Below are positions 7,401-10,254 of a stretch of DNA of 10,254 nt, piece by piece. The stretch spans positions 1 through 10,254 of the forward strand of contig JBDIAR010000127.1 of assembly GCA_039812545.1 (NCBI GenBank), read 5' to 3'. Origin of the DNA: JBDIAR01 sp039812545. GTDB taxonomy: Bacteria > Actinomycetota > Actinomycetes > Actinomycetales > Dermatophilaceae. The notes under the pieces are model-generated. The model had not been told where the DNA came from. It made no database searches and saw only the letters and a program-made list of their open reading frames with translations. Position 1 is the first letter of the stretch, and each line of letters opens with the position of its first letter. A program made the position numbers and the translations under genes.

Positions 7401-7406
7401 CCTCCT
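7401..7406 (-). promoter_or_regulatory. Strong ribosome binding site of norB
   Basis: On the minus strand AGGAGG is preceded by an A-run and followed by AACG and the ATG at 7396. It fixes the norB start 20 codons inside the longest open frame and suggests efficient translation once the gene is transcribed. Confidence 0.85.
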
Positions 7407-7414
7407 TTTTTCTG

Positions 7415-7430
7415 TTTCTCATTAGAGAAA
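7415..7430. promoter_or_regulatory. Candidate operator: inverted repeat TTTCTC-ATTA-GAGAAA
   Basis: Perfect 6-bp arms around a 4-base spacer, placed over the norB -10 edge and start point. A direct repeat ATTAGAG (7421-7427 and 7430-7436, 9-bp step) overlaps it, so protein could bind as a dimer on the palindrome or in tandem. The likely binder is the divergent winged-helix regulator (inference). It is not the longer AT-rich palindrome I remember for NsrR. Confidence 0.55.
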
Positions 7431-7456
7431 TTAGAGGAGTTCGCCGCGCGTGACAA
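7428..7456 (-). promoter_or_regulatory. norB promoter (-35 TTGTCA, 17-bp spacer, -10 TAATTT)
   Basis: Read on the minus strand, TTGTCA (7456-7451) and TAATTT (7433-7428) are separated by exactly 17 bp, with transcription expected to start near 7421. This is the only AT-rich patch of the intergenic region. The predicted 5' untranslated leader of about 25 bases contains the AGGAGG site. Its -10 and start point lie under the inverted repeat 7415-7430, which fits repression by steric block. Confidence 0.6.
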
Positions 7457-7479
7457 TGAACCCTCGCCACGCCGGCTAC

Positions 7480-7493
7480 GTGACGAGCGTCAC
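7480..7493. promoter_or_regulatory. CRP/FNR-type palindrome GTGACGAGCGTCAC
   Basis: GTGACG and CGTCAC form perfect arms around AG; the core is GTGA-N6-TCAC, the CRP/GlxR-type consensus. Its centre is about 65 bp upstream of the predicted norB start point, a usual distance for class I activation. A second CGTGAC half-site lies exactly 30 bp nearer to norB (7449-7454 versus 7479-7484). It also lies about 48 bp upstream of the divergent regulator's start codon and could serve both genes. Confidence 0.5.
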
Positions 7494-7534
7494 AAAGACT
7501 TCCTCCATCTCGACTCTGCGGCGACCCTTGGAAC

Positions 7535-8230
7535 GTGGCATGGCATGGCGCCCAGGGGCGGGTCGAACTCACCGAGCAGGCTCGCGCCCTCGGCGACCCC
7601 ACCCGCTTCGCGATTTTCGAGCACCTCGCCGCCAGCCAGACGCCCTTAGGAGTGTCAGAACTCACGGCGAGGTTCGGCCTGCACCACAACGCGATTCGCC
7701 AGCATCTGCGGCGGCTCGAGCAGGCCGGGCTGGTGCTCGAAGAGCGTGTCGTCCGGCCCACCCGGGGTCGACCGCCATTGCACTACCGGCTGACCCCGGG
7801 CGCCGTCGACCGATGGACGCACCCAGCACCGCAAGAAGAACTCGCCGGAATGCTGCTCGATCTCGTTGTGTCCGGCGATCCGCCTCGTGAGGTCGGAAAA
7901 CGGGCCGGCGCCAAGCTGGCCGGCGCGGTCAGTGGCGGCGCCGGCGCCCTCGATCTGCTGGAGGGGGTCACCCGGCTGCTCGGGTTCGAACCGCTGCGCG
8001 TGCAGTCCGAGGAGTCGGTGGAGTTCGTGCTCCGGCATTGTCCGTTCAGTGCTCAGGCTCGAACGGCGCCGGCCGTCGTCTGCGAACTGCACCGCGGTCT
8101 GGCGGACGGCGTATGCGAGGTGACCGGCGACCGCGTCGAGGTGGACGACCTGGTGGTCGGCGATCCGGACCAGGGCAATTGCCGACTGGTCCTGCGAGAG
8201 GCACCCGGTCAGCCGGGTCAGCCCGGATAG
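7535..8230 (+). CDS. Winged-helix regulator with SufR-like cysteine domain, probable NO/redox sensor
   Basis: A 231-residue ArsR/DeoR-like transcription factor. The N-terminal winged helix (about 12-86) shows ALGDPTRFAIFEHLA, the HTH SELTARFGLHHNAIRQHLRRLEQAGLV (41-67) and the wing RGRPPLHYRLT. The C-terminal part (about 100-220) matches the SufR-like layout, with a FVLRHCPFSAQARTAPAVVCELHRGLADGV core. The protein has only four cysteines, all here: C169, C183, C194 and C216 (spacing 13, 10 and 21 residues). SufR proteins use Cys in this domain to hold a [2Fe-2S] or [4Fe-4S] cluster, with spacing C-x12-C-x13-C-x14-C in cyanobacteria as I recall, so this is a variant. Divergent placement next to norB points to NO as the signal. 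The GTG start has no good Shine-Dalgarno site and is the weakest part of the call. The C-terminus ends in a repeated PGQPGQPG. Confidence 0.87.
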   Translation: MAWHGAQGRVELTEQARALGDPTRFAIFEHLAASQTPLGVSELTARFGLHHNAIRQHLRRLEQAGLVLEERVVRPTRGRPPLHYRLTPGAVDRWTHPAPQEELAGMLLDLVVSGDPPREVGKRAGAKLAGAVSGGAGALDLLEGVTRLLGFEPLRVQSEESVEFVLRHCPFSAQARTAPAVVCELHRGLADGVCEVTGDRVEVDDLVVGDPDQGNCRLVLREAPGQPGQPG

Positions 8231-8267
8231 GAGCCGCCGCTCATCCTGTCGGCCATCCGGGCGACGG

Positions 8268-9845
8268 TCAGCGCAGCGGCACGTCGTGCTTCAGCAGTCC
8301 GAACGTGATCCCGTCCACCAGAGCCCGCCAGGACGCCTCGACGATATTGGGCGCCACCCCGACGGTGGACCAGGACGTCTCCCCGTCGGTTGTCTCGATG
8401 AGCACGCGGGTGACCGCGTCGGTGCCGTGCGCCGAGTCCAGGATGCGGACCTTGAAGTCGATGAGTTCCAGCTTGGCGAGTTCGGGGTATGCCGGTAGGA
8501 GCGCCTGGCGCAGTCCCTCGTCCAGCGCGTTGACCGGACCATTGCCCTCCCCCGTGGCGACGACCCGCCGGCCGGCGGCGGTGAGCTTGACCGTCGCCTC
8601 CGACAGGGCCTCGCCGTCCCGGGAGTCGGTGATGACCCGCCAGGACTCGACGGAGAAGTACGAGAATGGCTCGCCGGTCAGCTCGCGGCGGAGCAGCAAC
8701 TCGAACGAGGCGTCGGCGGCGTCGAAGGTGTACCCGGACAGTTCGAGGTCCTTGACGTCGGCGAGGACCTTGGCCACGAGTTCCGGCCGATCGCCCACCT
8801 CGAGGCCGAGTTCGCGGGCTTTGAGCTCGATGCTGGCCCGGCCGGCCATATCGGAGATGAGGGTTCGCATACCGTTGCCGACCGCCGCCGGGTCGGTGTG
8901 CTGGTAGAGGTCGGGGTCGATCTTCAGCGCGCTGGCGTGCAGGCCGGCCTTGTGGGTGAACGCGCTTGCGCCGACATAGGGCTGCCGGCCGTACGGGGGC
9001 ACATTGGTCACCTCGCTGATCGCGTGGGCGATCCGGGTGGCCTCGCGCAGGCGGCGCCCGTCAAGGAGCTGTCGGCCGGTCTTCAACTGGAGGTTCGACA
9101 CCACCGTGAGCAGGTCGGCGTTGCCGGTCCGTTCGCCGTAGCCGTTGATGGTGCCCTGCACGTGGGTGGCGCCGGCGTCGACCGCGGCCATCGTGTTGGC
9201 GACGGCGCAACCGGTGTCGTTGTGGCAGTGGATCCCCAGGCGCGCGCCGGTCCCCTCCAGGACGGCACCGACGACGTCGGTGACCTGGGTCGGCAGCATC
9301 CCGCCGTTGGTGTCGCACAACGCGATGACCTCGGCGCCGGATTCGGCGGCGACCCGGACGACTTCGAGCGCATAGGCGGGGTCACTGGCATACCCGTCGA
9401 AGAAGTGCTCGGCGTCGACGAAGACCCGACGGCCCTGGTCCCGCAGGAAGGTCACCGTGTCGCGGATCATCTCGAGGTTCTCCTCGACGGTGGTCCGCAG
9501 TGCTCGTTCGACGTGTCCCGTATGCGATTTCGCGACGAGCGTGACGACCGGCGCCTGGGAGTCGAGGAGCGCCTTGACGAGCGGATCCGTGGCGGCCGTG
9601 CCCCCCGCTCGCCGCGTGGCGCCGAACGCCGCGAGGGTCGCGTTCTTGAGGTCGAGGTCGCGGGCCGCCCGCGCGAAGAACTCGGTGTCCTTGGGGTTGG
9701 CACCGGGCCAGCCGCCCTCGATGAAGCCGACTCCCAGTTCGTCGAGGTAGCGCGCGATGGCGAGCTTGTCCACGACGGTGAGATTGAGCCCCTCCTGCTG
9801 CGCGCCGTCGCGCAGGGTGGTGTCGTAGACGTGGACGTCGGTCAT
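8268..9845 (-). CDS. cimA: Citramalate synthase
   Basis: A 525-residue enzyme of the DRE-TIM metallolyase family that condenses acetyl-CoA and pyruvate to (R)-citramalate, opening the threonine-independent route to 2-ketobutyrate and isoleucine. Seen in order: VYDTTLRDGAQQEGLNL (7-22, catalytic Arg12-Asp13 and metal-binding Asp), FIEGGWPGANPKDTEFF (41-57, the CimA-type GGWPG signature that separates it from LeuA), DAEHFFDGY (144-152), CDTNGG (177-182), metal-binding GIHCHNDTGCAVAN (204-217) and GTINGYGERTGNADL (231-245). The LeuA-type dimer/allosteric domain starts near GYTFDAADASFELLLRRELTG and carries the isoleucine feedback site in this family. The ATG at 9845 puts the first strand at residue 4, as in relatives. 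An upstream GTG at 9896 would add 17 residues without conservation. It converges on the regulator gene with a 37-bp gap. Upstream lies a possible attenuator. Confidence 0.94.
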   Translation of the reverse strand: MTDVHVYDTTLRDGAQQEGLNLTVVDKLAIARYLDELGVGFIEGGWPGANPKDTEFFARAARDLDLKNATLAAFGATRRAGGTAATDPLVKALLDSQAPVVTLVAKSHTGHVERALRTTVEENLEMIRDTVTFLRDQGRRVFVDAEHFFDGYASDPAYALEVVRVAAESGAEVIALCDTNGGMLPTQVTDVVGAVLEGTGARLGIHCHNDTGCAVANTMAAVDAGATHVQGTINGYGERTGNADLLTVVSNLQLKTGRQLLDGRRLREATRIAHAISEVTNVPPYGRQPYVGASAFTHKAGLHASALKIDPDLYQHTDPAAVGNGMRTLISDMAGRASIELKARELGLEVGDRPELVAKVLADVKDLELSGYTFDAADASFELLLRRELTGEPFSYFSVESWRVITDSRDGEALSEATVKLTAAGRRVVATGEGNGPVNALDEGLRQALLPAYPELAKLELIDFKVRILDSAHGTDAVTRVLIETTDGETSWSTVGVAPNIVEASWRALVDGITFGLLKHDVPLR

Positions 9846-9956
9846 CTCGGTTCGCAACTTTCTGACGCTGGCCTGGCTGTAGCTGCTCGTTCCCACCGTG
9901 CCCGGGCCTTGTGAGCCGTGTCGGGCCTGCTCGTCGGGGATCGCCCTCGGAGCAAC

Positions 9957-9984
9957 AAAAAGACCCCCCGGGTGCGGGAGGTCT
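9957..9984 (-). terminator. Intrinsic terminator upstream of cimA
   Basis: On the minus strand AGACCTCCCG (9984-9975), loop CACC and CGGGGGGTCT (9970-9961) form a 10-bp stem with one G-U pair, followed directly by TTTT and then G. It lies 112 bases before the cimA ATG. It could end the transcript of the upstream gene (stop at 10115) or act as the terminator of an attenuator for cimA. Confidence 0.75.
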
Positions 9985-10013
9985 GCGCGACGAGAGGGAT
10001 GGTCTCGTCGCGC
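9985..10013 (-). promoter_or_regulatory. Perfect 11-bp hairpin directly before the terminator
   Basis: GCGCGACGAGA (10013-10003) and TCTCGTCGCGC (9995-9985) pair without mismatch around the loop CCATCCC. It touches the terminator stem with no spacing, and its first base is the last base of the possible leader peptide's stop codon. The segment AGACCATCCC (10005-9996) resembles the terminator's left arm and could compete for its right arm (AGACC with GGTCT). That is the only alternative pairing I could find. Confidence 0.65.
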
Positions 10014-10048
10014 TATTCGATAATCGCGAGGGCGCGAAGTGCGGTCAC
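10013..10048 (-). CDS. Possible leader peptide MTALRALAIIE
   Basis: An 11-codon frame (GTG start, TAG stop) encoding Met-Thr-Ala-Leu-Arg-Ala-Leu-Ala-Ile-Ile-Glu. Two Leu and two consecutive Ile codons fall just before hairpin 1, and CTT and ATT are uncommon codons in DNA this GC-rich. Peptides of this kind act in ribosome-mediated attenuation of branched-chain amino-acid genes, and the next gene is cimA. No Shine-Dalgarno site is seen. A weak -10-like CACCAT lies 7 bases before the GTG, the leaderless geometry. A frame this short can occur by chance. Confidence 0.4.
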   Translation of the reverse strand: MTALRALAIIE

Positions 10049-10114
10049 GCGGTTGATGGTGCCACAGGCCCGGACTGCCGACGGTCGCCGTCTCGGCATC
10101 CGGTCAGCCGGTCT

Positions 10115-10254
10115 CTAGATCTGTCCTTGGTCAACGACCCGCCAGCCCGCTGTGTCCCTCGTGAAGCACAACCACCACGGACGCTCGCCGGCCGTCATCG
10201 ACCCGTCGCTGCTGCCCGTCGAGACGATCTGCGCCGCAACGCAGGTGCGTTCAG
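10115..10254 (-). CDS. 3' end of an unidentified, possibly secreted protein
   Basis: The minus strand is open from the right edge to a TAG at 10117-10115, giving 45 residues (ERTCVAAQIVSTGSSDGS, then MTAGERPWWLCFTRDTAGW, then RVVDQGQI). The strand-turn pattern with a final W-R-V-V-D-Q-G resembles the last strands of small NTF2-like or lipoprotein domains of actinobacteria. The two cysteines (residues 4 and 29 of the visible part) could form a disulfide outside the cell. The start and function lie outside the window. Its stop is 67 bases upstream of the possible leader peptide and 131 bases before the terminator T-run. Confidence 0.6.
   Translation of the reverse strand, partial: ERTCVAAQIVSTGSSDGSMTAGERPWWLCFTRDTAGWRVVDQGQI

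Noticed and set aside
7397..7456. Twenty extra N-terminal codons for norB
   Set aside because: The AGGAGG site and the promoter elements lie within this stretch, so translation must start at 7396.
8898..9914. A 338-codon plus-strand frame opposite cimA
   Set aside because: Antisense shadow of citramalate synthase with repetitive Val/Gly/Asp composition and no recognisable motif.
10040..10070. T-box riboswitch suggested by TGGCACC and ACCGCG on the minus strand
   Set aside because: The words are not contiguous as in the T-box core, they lie before rather than within the terminator region, and no specifier stem was found.
9918..10118. A 66-codon plus-strand frame over the hairpin region
   Set aside because: It runs through the two hairpins and the minus-strand gene end, with no ribosome site and no coding character.

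Overview
The window is high-GC DNA with long overlapping shadow reading frames on both strands, GTG starts, leaderless-looking promoters and an actinobacterial set of housekeeping genes. It is most likely a chromosome fragment of an actinomycete; I lean towards Micrococcales (Intrasporangiaceae/Dermatophilaceae type), but that placement is inference. No tRNA, rRNA, CRISPR array, insertion sequence or phage gene was seen.

Left block (1-3868). On the minus strand lies glutamyl-tRNA synthetase (gltX, cut by the left edge), preceded by a fumarylacetoacetate-hydrolase-family gene that probably shares its transcript. Divergent from this pair, across a 38-bp gap holding two back-to-back leaderless-type promoters, run a GNAT acetyltransferase and, overlapping it by 4 bases (GTGA), a conserved actinobacterial protein that databases often label '3-methyladenine DNA glycosylase'. 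This pair converges on a minus-strand gene of unknown function (3890-4801).

Centre (4988-8230). A single-subunit quinol-dependent nitric oxide reductase (qNor, norB/norZ) is transcribed leftwards. Divergent from it is a winged-helix regulator whose only four cysteines all sit in a C-terminal SufR-like domain, which suggests an Fe-S cluster able to sense NO or redox state. The 138-bp gap between them holds a good norB promoter, an inverted repeat covering its -10/+1 region, and an upstream GTGA-N6-TCAC site of CRP/FNR type. This reads as a self-contained NO sensing and detoxification module.

Right block (8268-10254). On the minus strand lies citramalate synthase (cimA), which provides 2-ketobutyrate for isoleucine by the threonine-independent route. 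Upstream of it is a leader-like arrangement: a possible 11-residue peptide with a Leu/Ala/Ile-rich end (Ile-Ile just before the stop), a perfect 11-bp hairpin, and a 10-bp hairpin followed by a T-run. This could be an attenuator responding to branched-chain amino acids. Beyond it is the 3' end of another minus-strand gene, probably a secreted protein.

From memory, gltX, the FAH-family gene and cimA often lie close together in actinobacteria. If so, the norB-regulator module and its neighbours may be an accessory insertion in a conserved amino-acid/tRNA-charging neighbourhood. A further genome-level signal is the word GGCATAC (or its complement), present 14 times in the window where base composition predicts about one.
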